From contig JADIIU010000001.1 of NCBI GenBank assembly GCA_027603945.1, forward strand, positions 1 to 64,000: a stretch of DNA of 64,000 bases. The letters run 5' to 3'. Both the position numbers and the translations under genes were made by a program. Of the stretch, positions 33,250 to 44,179 are shown piece after piece. Below the pieces are notes generated by a model. It was not told where the DNA came from, did not search any database, and worked only from the letters and a program-made list of their open reading frames with translations. Numbering within the stretch: position 1 is the first letter of the stretch; each line of letters starts with the position of its first letter. Source of the DNA: Terramyces sp. JEL0728 (Eukaryota; Chytridiomycota; Chytridiomycetes; Rhizophydiales; Terramycetaceae).

Positions 33250-35434
33250 CTAAACTGAATTTATAATTTCATCAGACTTCTTCAAAGCTTCAAGCATCTT
33301 TTTGCATTCCTTTCTTCTGACAACGACAGATTCCGATTCCTTGAGATCTTCGTCAAATGCTTCCTTCTTGTACAATTCGGTGAGCAGCTCACGTTGCAAC
33401 TCATCCTTGGTGTATTGAACCAGCTTGAACATGATTGCTTTTGGGACAAGATCAGCTGCAGTTCTCTTTACGATATTAAAGTATGACAATAGCAAAAGCT
33501 TGATGACTTCTGTTTCCATTTGCTCTCTCTCTGAAAGATTTCCAGATGGTTTCAATACAGTTGGCGCCTCGGGTTAACAAGAAATACTTGAGTTAATTGG
33601 CCAGGCACTGTCTTTTGTTTAAAGAATGTTCCAAAGAATCCTTGGTTACTTTGATCAATCAAATCTTGATTTGGATCTTTAGTTAAGGCTGCAGCTTGTT
33701 GAAGAGACGGTGGTGGTGGTTTTGCCTTGTCATTTGGATTCTTTCCCTGCAATGTATCCATAATAGCTGGTGGATTCTTTTTGGCTGCCATTCTTTCAGC
33801 GACAACAGCGAGTGCGCGATTACCGGTGATGAATTCTGGGTGTCCGGTATTGATATAGCAGGCTTCAGAACAAGAATTAATTTGAAACTACCTGATAATG
33901 TCAGAGACAAGCTTTTGGGTTGGTTGCATGGATTTTTGGAAAAAGTTGATTACTGTGGTGTAGAACTTTTCTCGGAGTTTTGGGAAACGTCTAAACACTG
34001 GTTTAAGTAACAATTTAGTCAAAATGCGGACCAACTCGTCGTAAATCATTGAGCAACATTTCAAACTTGGGTCTTCCAGTCTTTTGATTTGTTGTTTAAC
34101 AAGAATTTCAAACGCTGCAGTTCCGACAAACAAAGATGGAGCAGAACCCTGTCGTTAACGTATATTTACAGCAGAGTTGTACAGAATGGTTCTAATATCG
34201 ACATCTTTTACTTGGTCAAATGGATCCATTGAACGAATTGCTGAAGCGTAAATTTCATGGAATACAAAACTAATACGAGCACCGCCTCCCAACTCTTCAC
34301 TGGATATATCATTGGAAGTACCAGCAATGACGGTCGAATATTCGTTTGTAAATTCAGTAATGACATTGAGCATTATTGAAGACTGCAATTAGTAACAATT
34401 ACCAAGGTCGCAGCGTCATCCAAGCCCATTGGATCTCCAAGTGAAGTCAATTCTTGGCTGTACTTTAAACTCATTTGAGAGATTTTAGCTTTAATTTCTG
34501 GCAAACATGCTTTGATGTGCATCATTAATATCTAATTAGAAATATCGTTACTTGGCTTAATCTTCTGGCAAGATATGGAGTACCACAGAAAGCCGCATTG
34601 TTCTTGTACGCTGGGTGATTTTCAAAGAATTGCTTTTCAGCTTCTAATGCGGCAGTGATTCTCTTATTCGCAACAATGTCTTTCTGGCCACGGTTAACAA
34701 CAGGAATATAGCCAAATTTCAATGGAACGATTTTTCCAGAGAGAATATCAATCAAATCAGTGCCAGGATCCATTAAATCAACTTTGGTCATCACACCAAG
34801 AGTTCTAAGACCATCAGGATCGGTTTCTCTGGCCAATTTTAAACCGTCAGAGTTGGCAATATCAGCATTTGCCGGAGTGACTGCCAAAATAATCGCGTTT
34901 GGTTTGGTAATGAATTTCAAAATCATTTCCTTGATCAAATGTTCAATGTTTTTAGGTTGATCGCCAGTAGGTACTTTGGTAATACCAGGCAAATCGACCA
35001 AGGTCAATGTTAACACATTTGGTGAAGTAACCTTTAAATAAATGGGATCCGGAGAAAGTGCTACTTTAGAAGACGTTGTTCTGTCGGTTTCTGCCTCAAT
35101 TTCCTTTCTAACTAGTTCGAAATCGGTGAATTTTTTTCCTGGAACGTGCAGGAATTCTGCAAACTCGTCTTGTCCAGTGCTGTTCACCAATTGCAACACC
35201 AAAGGTCTTCTGGTAACAATCCCGGAACCTAATATGAATTCCAATCACCTCTAGGCAAGAAATCCTTTCCGACAATATTTTCTAGGACAGAACTTTTACC
35301 CGCACTCTGTGAACCTACGACGGTAATCTTTGTTAAATCTCCATTACTTGAGGTAAATCAATTGGATTTTGTACTTTTACAGTGGAAAATGCTTCCTGAA
35401 GTCTATTCACTGTTTCAATGAGCGATGTATCCAT
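33250..35434 (-). CDS. VPS1: Dynamin-like GTPase Vps1/Dnm1 type
   Basis: A 680-residue protein from eight exons; seven introns of 20-21 nt. GTPase motifs: P-loop GSQSAGKSS, the switch-1 region [25 protein letters not shown]. The stalk/middle domain has [13 protein letters not shown] and [12 protein letters not shown]. The C-terminal GED is [20 protein letters not shown]. No PH or proline-rich tail, as in Vps1. Vps1 drives membrane scission at Golgi/endosome, vacuole and peroxisomes. The intron at 33871-33891 is odd: continuity ([20 protein letters not shown]) requires an acceptor ending TTG, while the nearest AG downstream breaks frame. All other introns are GT-AG. Total length is a whole number of codons only with the odd acceptor. 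Confidence 0.94.
33871..33891 (-). other. Non-canonical intron of VPS1 (GT...TG)
   Basis: 21-nt intron beginning GTAGTTTC and ending TTCTTG on the minus strand. Protein continuity into the conserved EACYINT-HPEF block needs this end. Using the next AG (8 nt further) shifts the frame. Confidence 0.55.
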
Positions 35435-35621
35435 TTAGTGCTTTGAGATGGAGTTTGAAAAAGGTCAAAACAAACCCGCAAAAATAATGGGCATTGTCGT
35501 CAAAGCACCTGTTCTGTGCTAGATTGCTCAAGCGAATAAGGGTAGTTATTTCAAGCAAATCGCTTCCAACAATTCTTTCCAATTGGATGCTGCTGTATGG
35601 AATCTGAAAACACAGCCTTAC

Positions 35622-35813
35622 CTATTGCGTGTCGCTATCAGACTTTTTAATCTCCAACTCTTTCAGCAAATCTAATAATGTATCTCCGATAATTCTGGTA
35701 TTTTGCAGTTCTATTGCTCTTAATCCTGCAATTGGCTCTCCTACGTCGCCTTATTGATGATGCTGGATAAATGTTCTATTCCTTCAAGGAATACCCAAAA
35801 ATTGCAGTTTCAT
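35622..35813 (-). CDS. Possible very small spliced gene, unidentified
   Basis: An amphipathic stretch IAGLRAIELQNTRIIGDTLL then DLLKELEIKKSDSDTQ ends at a stop at 35622. It can be joined to an ATG at 35813 (MKLQFL) by removing 45 nt (35750-35794), giving 48 residues. The helix-like composition looks coding, but the intron is twice the local size, so the upstream exon may be wrong. It sits in the 5' flank of VPS1 and the 3' flank of the W/DG-repeat gene. No family recognised. Confidence 0.3.
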
Positions 35814-35861
35814 TCACGCGAATTACAGAATTTCGGTATTAATATATATTATAAAGGTAGT

Positions 35862-36742
35862 TTAATCACAGTCTTGAAATTCAACACTTGGCGACGGCGA
35901 CAATGATAAATTCCACGTAACAGACTCTGGTATCTCGCCTGTGCCCTGAATTGCGTGTTCAAACACAGTTTTGAAACTGTTTCCATCAATCACCCATTCT
36001 GAAACCTCTCCCATACAAGCAAAATAAGACTGTCCATCTGAAGGCGACAGAGCAATAACAATATTTGGGTCTGCGTGCCTAATCCTGCTTATTAACAGTT
36101 TTTGTAATTCATTCGGTATAGCTTCCCATTCGCATTCACTATAATCAGCAATAATTACCCGTCAGAAAACCTTACAAACCACCCTCCGAATGCCGAAATT
36201 GCGATTTGGTCTATCGGAGGATCGTAAACCGTTCTTCTTCGCAGCAATTGATCTAGAGTAGACGGTAGTCGTTCCCAGCTCATTGCTCCATTTTGTTGAA
36301 TCACTAGCCATCCGCCAGCTGGGGCAAATATGAATTTTGCTGGGTCTTCATCCATTAGAGCTTCTCGCATTTTCATTGGCATAGGAAATCCTGAAGTTGC
36401 AAAACTTCCGTCCTTGAAAATCAGGACCCAGTTATTATCTGAAGCTATTGCTAGCGACTGGATGGGCGGTAGTGTCTTTGGTCTTCTGTATAGCTTATTG
36501 TGCAGCTCTGGTGGGATATTTTCCCATGTTGTTGTTCCGTCAGTCAAAAGCATAAGCCAACCCTTTGCAGCAAAAGCCATAAATGCAACGTCTCTCTCTA
36601 TCGAAATATTTACTTGTGGTATTTGGATTTGCGGTTTTGGTTCAGGGATATCCATCATTTTTTCTGTATCTGCAGTGTTTAAATGATTTGTTTCTGATTT
36701 GAGAGTGACACTTGATTCGGTATCTATCTCAAACTCCTCCAT
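35862..36742 (-). CDS. W/DG-repeat protein of unknown function
   Basis: 286 residues, one 20-nt intron (36139-36158). After an acidic N-terminus of about 50 residues come four tandem repeats of about 45-50 residues. Each has a G-x-W-[LVF] start, a D/N-G turn, W or F, P, and a helical L-x3-L: GWLMLLTDGTTTWENIPPEL, NWVLIFKDGSFATSGFP, GWLVIQQNGAMSWERLP, GWFVRFSDGECEWEAIPNEL. The pattern suggests a beta-rich repeat (propeller-like or stacked hairpins) with helical connectors. No signal peptide or membrane segment. I do not recognise a named family and infer only a cytosolic binding scaffold. Confidence 0.7.
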
Positions 36743-36986
36743 TTATAAATGTATTGTCAAGTGTGAATGGAAACCTCAAAGCTATCAGCCACGCCGTATT
36801 TGGGGCAGCAAGGAAATAGGAAAGCCATTGGAGCTTTTCTGCAGTGGTGTTGAGGATACTGCCTTTGCAAAATAGGAATAATAAATGGCTCTCAGTGATG
36901 AAGCGACTGGTTCTATATCGAAACTTTCTTTGCCCTGCATGGCTCATCACAAATGAAGTACCGAAAAAGCTTTATTTGATTGTGGT

Positions 36987-38314
36987 TTACTTGTCGATCC
37001 CTTCTTCTTTTTCTAGTAATATAATTGCATCTTCTTCGATTACCTTTTTTGGCTTCGCCGGCAGGACTACATCGTCTTGCAAAGCTGATTGCACAAGCGA
37101 CGGGTCATGTCCACTACTCATCAGCGATTTTCTCCAGTAAGATGGTAGCGGTGCGTGAACTAGAAGAGGCTTCCCTTCGGCATACCAGCTATCAATCTTT
37201 AAACTGTGCATATGCAAATGTAGTGGGACTTTATGTGGATCAGAGATTTGATGCTACTATTATGTATCACTTACTCTGTATTTCTTTGTACAGCCAACTC
37301 CGTACTTGTAATCGCCGAGGATAAAGGAATTGCTGAAATAATTCATGTGGCATCGAAGTTGGTGTTTGCGACCTGTCTTTGGTTCCAGTAAGACAAAGGA
37401 CGTCAGTTTTCTAGAACCGAGCACAGTCACTTTAGTTTCTGCCCGCTTAACGTCTTTAAATGTCTCTCCTTGGAATGAATCGTCTACATTAAGGCTAGAT
37501 CACTCCATGGCACAATCTTCATTCTTTCACTGCGAGTATCGCCCGTTTTTACTAGCCCAGTCTCTATAGTAACAATTTCCCCTTTCTTCAAATCAATTGG
37601 CGGAATCAATAATGCCAAGTATCTTTTCCGTATATCATTTCCGTCTTTAAATAATTCCGATAATCTAACAGCGGCTTCTTTGGTTCTAGCAAATACCAAA
37701 CAGCCAGTAGTAGCCTTGTCTAATCGGTGCACTAGCCTTAATTCGCTTCCCGTTTCATTATTGATTTTATCTATTATTTTTCCCAAATTGTCTTCAGTAT
37801 TTTTTGAACCTGCATGCACTGCCATATCCGAATTCTTGTTTATAACTATAATATGCTGGTCCTTGTATAATATCGAAGTTTTGAACTCGGCAAGGATATC
37901 TTCGATTGGTTGCTCCTCTGTTTTTTCCTTCTTTAGTATACCACCAGCAACAATATCTCCGGTTTTAAGCTTAGAAGAAGGATGAATATCAATGTAACTG
38001 GCGTGCAAGGATCCTTTAACCCACACTTCGTTGTTGACAATCTTCATCCTGGCTGTACTGTGGTCGATTCCAAACTTTTTGGCTACAAAGTGATACATCA
38101 GCATCCCATGTTCATTGTCATCTACTCTGAATTCCCGCTCATCAAATCGCTCCCTTAAATCGATTTTCTCTTGTTTCTTTATTGTAGGTGCAATTTTTGC
38201 CCATCGCTCGGCTGTTCTTTTTGACATTGATACTGGAGGGTTATACACTCCCTGTACTAGAGCTAATGGTGATTTATTTTTAAGCAGCGTCCTGGTTCTA
38301 AACATTTTTTTCAA
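36987..38314 (-). CDS. RluA-family pseudouridine synthase
   Basis: 428 residues, introns 37484-37503 and 37254-37274 (20 and 21 nt). An S4-like RNA-binding segment (residues about 60-110) precedes the catalytic domain with ILYKDQHIIVINKNSDMAVHAG and the hallmark LVHRLDKATTG, whose Asp is the catalytic residue. The conserved TGRKHQLRCHM and FILGDYKYG appear only after splicing. Eukaryotic RluA members modify cytosolic or mitochondrial tRNA/rRNA (Pus5, Pus6, Pus9, RPUSD types). The target cannot be decided here. The tail (EEDAIILLEKEEGIDK) is acidic. Confidence 0.9.
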
Positions 38315-38335
38315 AAAAAAAGTTTAATGGTGTTG

Positions 38336-39421
38336 CTAAATTTTATTTAAAAGTCGTTTAGATTCTGTGGAACTCTTCAATTGGCCGCAAGCTGCCATAA
38401 TATCCTGGCCTCTGGATGTGCGAATATGGCAAGGGACTCCAGCGTTCTGCAGAATATCCTGGAATGCTTTAATTCGAGTGTGAGCTGAGCATTGAAATTC
38501 AGTACCGGGCCAAGGATTAAATGGGATTAGATTGACGTGAGGAGAGAGCGGCTTTACGATTCTTACAAGTTCTTTTGCTTCAATTTCCGAATCGTTTACT
38601 TTGTCCAGCATCACGTACTCGAACGTTATTCTTCTATAAGTATGCTGCTTAACTTGATCCAAGTATAGGTGGCATCCTTTAACCAGCTCGCTAATGGGAT
38701 ACTGCTTGTTCAGCGGAACCAGTTTATCTCGCAGCTGATTGGTAACTGCATGCAGAGATACCGCTAAACTGGCTGGTAACTCTGCTATTTTTGGCATTAA
38801 CGGCACCAATCCCGAAGTAGACACAGTGGTTTTCCAAGGCGATAGCTGAAATGTATCATTCAAGAAACGAATTGCATTTGACACATTCTTGAAATTGTAT
38901 AATGGTTCCCCTTGTCCCATAAATACCATATTTGACACCATTCTCTTTTTCGTTGGATGATATGGGAAATAGTTTGTTTCCTGCAGGGAATTCATGTACT
39001 GACCCACAATCTGCGACGAGGTTAGATTTCCCATAAACTTCTGGGTGCCTGTGTGGCAAAATGCGCATTGGAGAGAGCATCCTACTTGGGATGATATGCA
39101 TAGGCTCCCTGTGGTTTGTTTCCTGTTTACTTCTGGGATAAAAACCGATTCAAATGATTTGCCGTCATACCCCAACAACCACTTCCTAGTTCCGTCAATC
39201 GACTGCAGAGATTCTTTTTGATTAGGGTATCCTATTGTGTAATGTTGCATTAATTCTAATTTTAAACTTTGTGGCAGGGTCGAGATATCTTCAATTCTTG
39301 TTACTCCTTGCTGATATACTGCATCGGAAATCTGCTTACTCCTGAACGGTTCTATTCTCGGAATTGTTTGCTTCAACTGAGCTGCCAGCTCCCGTAGTGA
39401 TAATCCCAATAGTGGGATCAT
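38336..39421 (-). CDS. rlmN: RlmN-type radical SAM 23S rRNA/tRNA adenine C2-methyltransferase
   Basis: 361 residues, intronless. Radical-SAM cysteines are in CSLQCAFC (C-x3-C-x2-C), followed by MGQGEPLYN and the C-terminal SRGQDIMAACGQL with the catalytic cysteine of the RlmN mechanism. In bacteria it methylates A2503 of 23S rRNA and A37 of some tRNAs. The protein is complete. RlmN is not part of the usual yeast or mould gene set. Here it probably acts on organelle (mitochondrial) rRNA/tRNA, through endosymbiotic or later transfer; both are inferences. A targeting peptide is not obvious. It sits 21 bp from the pseudouridine synthase gene, another RNA-modification gene. Confidence 0.9.
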   Translation of the reverse strand: MIPLLGLSLRELAAQLKQTIPRIEPFRSKQISDAVYQQGVTRIEDISTLPQSLKLELMQHYTIGYPNQKESLQSIDGTRKWLLGYDGKSFESVFIPEVNRKQTTGSLCISSQVGCSLQCAFCHTGTQKFMGNLTSSQIVGQYMNSLQETNYFPYHPTKKRMVSNMVFMGQGEPLYNFKNVSNAIRFLNDTFQLSPWKTTVSTSGLVPLMPKIAELPASLAVSLHAVTNQLRDKLVPLNKQYPISELVKGCHLYLDQVKQHTYRRITFEYVMLDKVNDSEIEAKELVRIVKPLSPHVNLIPFNPWPGTEFQCSAHTRIKAFQDILQNAGVPCHIRTSRGQDIMAACGQLKSSTESKRLLNKI

Positions 39422-39459
39422 TGCAAATATAAAAAAAAGAAAAATGTCAAATGAATTTA

Positions 39460-41934
39460 TTATCCTCTGAAACGGACTTCTTGCTTACGATTAGGTCTCT
39501 TAATTTTATCTTCACCACCGGTCTTGGATTCCAATACTTTTTCATTAGCATCAACGAGTGTGGATATTTTTTCAGCATAATGGCTGGACAAATGCTCTAG
39601 TCTGGTTGAACATACACCTGGTACTGATCTGTTCAGGTGAATAGACTTTAGTTTTGGGTCGATATGTGCCTGTAACTGCTCATTCACGATAAGTTTAGAG
39701 ACTACACTTGTGGTTTTCTTTTCGTCTAATCTAAACATAGAAGAAAGTGTAGCAATGTCTAATGATTCATAGAATGGTGCGTACGTGAAAATGTAAGTCT
39801 TCAATGATTCTACTTGGATAGCGCTAGTATTAACAAATCAATACTCTGTGAGAGATTTCTTGATGTTTTCCGAGTTTGGAAGCAAATCCCAAACTTTTAC
39901 AGCAAGGATAAAATCACGGGCTGCTTGCCAGTTTCCGTTAGCCATGCTCTTTGCTGCTGCCATAATATGATCACGGTTGTTTTCTGGCGGCCCAATAAAT
40001 ACCTGTCTTTCATTGTATTCCAACATTCTTCTGAAAGATTTGCTAATCATCTTTCTTCTAGAATCATGGGCATTCAATGCCATATTTGGGATTTCAAGAA
40101 GCATTGCAGATACCAAATACACGCATTCCAATAATTCCAAATTGACGTGCATATGGAAAGGTAATTGGCGGGATTTGTCCAATTTTTCTTGTTCCGGAGT
40201 CTTTTCCACAAATTTTTGGCTGGATACTCCTTGAGCAAGCAGCTCCTTTGTCTTTCCAACAGAGCAAATTTCTTGTAAAACAGTGTGTGCTTCCTTATAC
40301 AGCCCTTTTCTGAAAGCGCAGAGACCAATTTGAACCAATGCCCTGTTGTAAAGGGTTTGGGTAGGAATATCACTTTGGGTAATAGTTTCTTGCAATCTGG
40401 ACATCAAAATCATATCTCTTGCTTTGTGGTAATCGTCATGTAAGGCAACGTGGTACACATGGCACAATAAAGCGCGAACTCTAATTCTATCAATGTTGGT
40501 CTTGTACAAAGACGTACAGTAATGGGCAACTAGTTGGTCAACAGCAATATCATTTGTAAATGAATATTCGGTTTGTACAGCGGCTTCAATCGTTTCGATA
40601 ATGGAATCAGGCTAATATTAAATACTGTTACTTTGTAATACAAGTGTTCGACTCTTCTCATAAGCATCAAATCCAATATATCCTGAGTTTCGTTGGTTGC
40701 TTCGGCATATTTTAATGCACGCACAAGTAGGCAGTACAATGAAGCTTCATCGCGTAGCCTGTCGATATATTCAGTAGTGTGTGGGTCAATGTTTTGCAAG
40801 GATTTCAAGAACTCGTCGTCTAATCGATCAACGAATGAGGCAATATTTCCGCGCACATTGACATTATCCCCTATAGTAGCCATTTTATCCTTTGCCTGTT
40901 CAGTAATTTCATCATCGTCAATTGGCCCGATTTTGATATTTGAGTTCTTATCCAACAAATCATACAAGGCTTTGATTTCTTCCAAAGCCGATTGCCACAT
41001 ATCTGTAGACATACATCCAGTAACTGGAGGGACATAGTCGAAACGGGTTGGGATCAACAAGTTCAATACAATGACTTTTTGGTATTGGGTCTTTGCCACC
41101 CGTTTCAAATTCACGAGGGTTTCAATTTGTGCGAGTTTGTCGGTATTCTACAATTAATGGAATGTACCTTTTTACCACGAGCATCTAGTACTTGATTCAA
41201 AACTTCAAATAGATTGGCTTCGGCTGAAGGAACAGCTTTTCCGTGGGAAACAGGGGTGAACCCGTCTTCGTCTTCAAATTCAACCTTCTTTGATTTCTTT
41301 GCGGATTCCATGGCAGCACGTTCCTCCTCTCGTTCTTGAGCCAACTCTTGTGCTTCAAATTCAGAAGTTGCTTCGTCGACAGGGTTTTCTCTGTAAATTT
41401 CCACATCCCTTTCACGCAACTTTAATTCCTTTTTAATTTTCTGTTTCATTGCGTTCAGGGCTTTTGTAGTGGATGCGTTCATATTTGGATCCTTTTCGTA
41501 ATTCTTCAATACATCGTCAATAGTGTAAATTGCACGAATATAGAAACGGGGAATGCCTTCCCGCTTGATTATCGCATCTGCTTTAACAAGGGCTTTCTGT
41601 AATTTGTCATATTCTACTATTAGCAAGAGTTACCGTTGTTTACATTAACAAAATCATCAAATTCAAATGCATTTAGCATTGTTTGAGTCATTTCTCGCAA
41701 TTCATCAAATCTCTTTTCCTTTGCCGACTTGATTTGCTTTGGCCCTTCAGAGTCGCTGTCGCTTTCGTCTTCGGTTTTTTTCAACCATTTACTAATTCCT
41801 GATGGTTGATCGTCTTCCGCTTCTGGTTCATCAGACATTTCTGAATCAGACTGGTCTGTAAGTGCGTCAGAGGATTTATCGAATTCGTCATCAGATGATT
41901 CTGAATCGCTAGCTGCAAAGAACCTTGAAGCCAT
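39460..41934 (-). CDS. NIP1: Translation initiation factor eIF3 subunit c (Nip1)
   Basis: 797 residues from five exons, four introns of 20-21 nt (41626-41645, 41138-41157 and 40606-40625 approximately, plus one near 39813-39833). The N-terminus MASRFFAASDSESSDDEF is Ser/Asp-rich, as in eIF3c, where it contacts eIF5/eIF1. The conserved core has RVEHLYYK, RALLCHVYHVALHDDYHKARD, TQTLYNRALVQIGLCAFRKG and FRRMLEYNERQVFIGPPENNRDHI. The PCI winged-helix end has YESLDIATLSSMFRLDE. It is a core subunit of the eIF3 complex on the 40S ribosome. Confidence 0.95.
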
Positions 41935-42029
41935 TTTAAAAGTGAAAACTGATTTTTTTTTGCATTCCGATTTTGAAGTGGCTTGAGAAAACGAGATATA
42001 TTACATCGCAGCTATATTTTTTATTATCA

Positions 42030-42660
42030 TTATTCATTGTAAGATTTGGCAACCATTCCATCTGGTGGTGAGGTTTCGACTTTCTTCTTTTTGACTTCAT
42101 CCCAGTTGGTTGATAAGCAAGTTCCGTTACTTTCTTGGAAAGATTTCATCATTGCTTGCTTTGTTTCGTCGCTTCCATTCTTGAAAATATCTTGGAATAG
42201 TTTGTTTAATGCTTGGTCGCCTTCAAGCTTATCCTCTTCAACAGCCTTGTCCACAGCATTGAAATCAACTTTCTATGGTTAAATCAGCAATTACATTCTT
42301 TGCAGAGGACGGATATGAGTGTGCAGCACTGGTAGAAGTATTCATGGTAGTCAATAATCCACTTGGCTGTCCCTGCAAAAGTTCCCAGCGAGTTCCAATT
42401 GTAGCCTTCTTTAATTTGACTTCGATCTTTGTTGATAAAATTTCAAATGAGCTTGCTGCGGGATCAACTGGGAGGAAGAGCGGGTCGAAATCTAACTGTG
42501 ACTCTCTTGCTGCGTCCATCTTTACTGTTACTGTTACTGAAGATTCGGCAAAGTCAACTTGGACTTGATCTTGCTTCAAGTTCTTAATAAATACGGAAAT
42601 AATAACATGAGAGTCGGTTTGGTACCATTCATGGCGGATTGCTGGCTTTTCGGTAGTCAT
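42030..42660 (-). CDS. SGT1-like co-chaperone lacking the TPR domain (CS + SGS)
   Basis: 202 residues from the ATG at 42660, one 22-nt intron (42274-42295 region). A CS domain ([20 protein letters not shown] ... RWELLQG) binds Hsp90 in the family. The SGS domain follows: [47 protein letters not shown]. In yeast, plants and animals the family usually begins with three TPR repeats. Here only about 100 bp separate the start from the stop of the neighbouring protease gene, so no TPR exons fit. SGT1 works with Skp1/SCF complexes and Hsp90. An in-frame ATG 14 codons upstream exists. Confidence 0.88.
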
Positions 42661-42767
42661 GTTTACAAGAAAGAATATTTCACAAACAATTCCTTCAGCC
42701 ACCTCTTCTCGAAAATTCTCAAAATTCCACAGATCTGCTAAATATAAAGTCTAATTACAAGTTTAAT

Positions 42768-43900
42768 TTATTGATGTACAGCCGCAGCAAACCCAATTCG
42801 CTTTTGTCCCTTGTCGTACACGGTATAATAGGCGCGCTGAAGAACATTGCCAACGATAATTGCATTCTTGTCAAGCAAATCAGTCCCAAAAGAAGAGGCG
42901 CGATTGATTGCCAAGATGCAGGATGTTTTATCCGGCGTTGCGTAAAGCACATAGTCGCTTGCTTTCAATGTAAAGCCAACTCCTTTAATTGTGAATTTCA
43001 TGGGTGGGCCAGTAGTCATCACACTGCAGGCAATCGAATAAGACCCATGTTGGAATGGGCCAGGATTGGGATTATAGGCTGCTGCACCGAGGGCGGCAGC
43101 TAGTTTATCAGAAGGCGTATCGTCTAGGTAGATATATGGGGCTCCAGAATCTATTAAAGCACTGGTAAAAGAACCACACGCATCTTGTGCCGCCCCTCCG
43201 TTAACACTAAATGTAGCTCCGGTTGCGTCTATCTGCCAGAGGGTTTGAGAGTTTAACGGAAAATAACTAAAACTACCAGAGTATTTGGTAGAATCAGTTC
43301 CACCGAGTGTAAGTTGGCCTGGGTTGGTTTCAGCCAAGTTTGACAAGAATATTCCAGCAACACTGCTTCCCAGTTGGTCCATAAAATTCGAATCCGTTTT
43401 TGGAATTGCAGAAATACCGGTAAATCCCAATCCCAATAATCCATCCACATTTCCTAACGGTCCGGTATAAGCAGAATTAGTAGCAACCCCAATGGACATT
43501 TTGTTGACTGTTCCACTCCCCACCGTAACTGAAGAGGAGTATACGTTCCCAGCAACAGATAAGCCGTAATAACTCTTTTGAAAATTCGCACTTTCACTAA
43601 CAAGCTTGGTATCAGTCAAATCCACCTTATCTCCTCTTATCCAAACATCACTCGATCCGGTCTATGGTTAATTATCGTTACATCCACAGCAACATTGAAA
43701 AATTGGCCATCCCCCACCGTTACTTTGATCAAGTATATGTAATCGTATCCATTCTGAAGGGCACCAGGAACAGAAAATCCTCCACTGCCAGTATTTGGTG
43801 GGCTAATCGCTTGTTTTATAAGTGGGATATTGTACACACCTGCCAAAGGAGCTGCTAGCGAACTATAGAGAAACAGTAAATTGAGATAAATTTTCATCAA
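42768..43900 (-). CDS. Secreted pepsin-like aspartic protease 2
   Basis: 370 residues, one 20-nt intron (43662-43681) that falls directly after the codon for the first catalytic Asp, so the exons split D|TGSS (Asp73). The signal peptide is about MMKIYLNLLFLYSSLAAPLAG. The propeptide is very short. The second catalytic motif is ALIDSGAPYIYL (DSG, allowed in the family). The late motif is IVGNVLQRAYYTVYDKGQKRIGFA. Hydrophobic-hydrophobic-Gly motifs are intact. A cysteine pair near the second active site may form the usual disulphide. It forms a tandem pair with protease 3. Confidence 0.9.
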
Positions 43901-44179
43901 AATTCATCGATTGTTGTTGATATTTAAAAAACGGCCCCTGAATTCCGTAGCTTCAGTTCGAGAACCAGAGTGAGGAACTGCAGATTCCAAACCTAAATTC
44001 TCTGGATTGAGCTTGTGAATTCTTTGTCTTTTAAATCAATTTTGAAATTATCTACACTCGATAGCTTGCAAAAGATTCGGATATCTGAGATACGGACTTT
44101 CAACATAAAAGTATAAAAAACGTGACGACGAGTCGGGAATCGCTCCTTGTGAATTCTCGGGACTTTCATTTATTGAAAA

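Noticed and set aside
36729..36950. Minus-strand frame overlapping the start of the W/DG-repeat gene
   Set aside because: Overlaps a well-supported start and lacks any conserved feature; likely chance.
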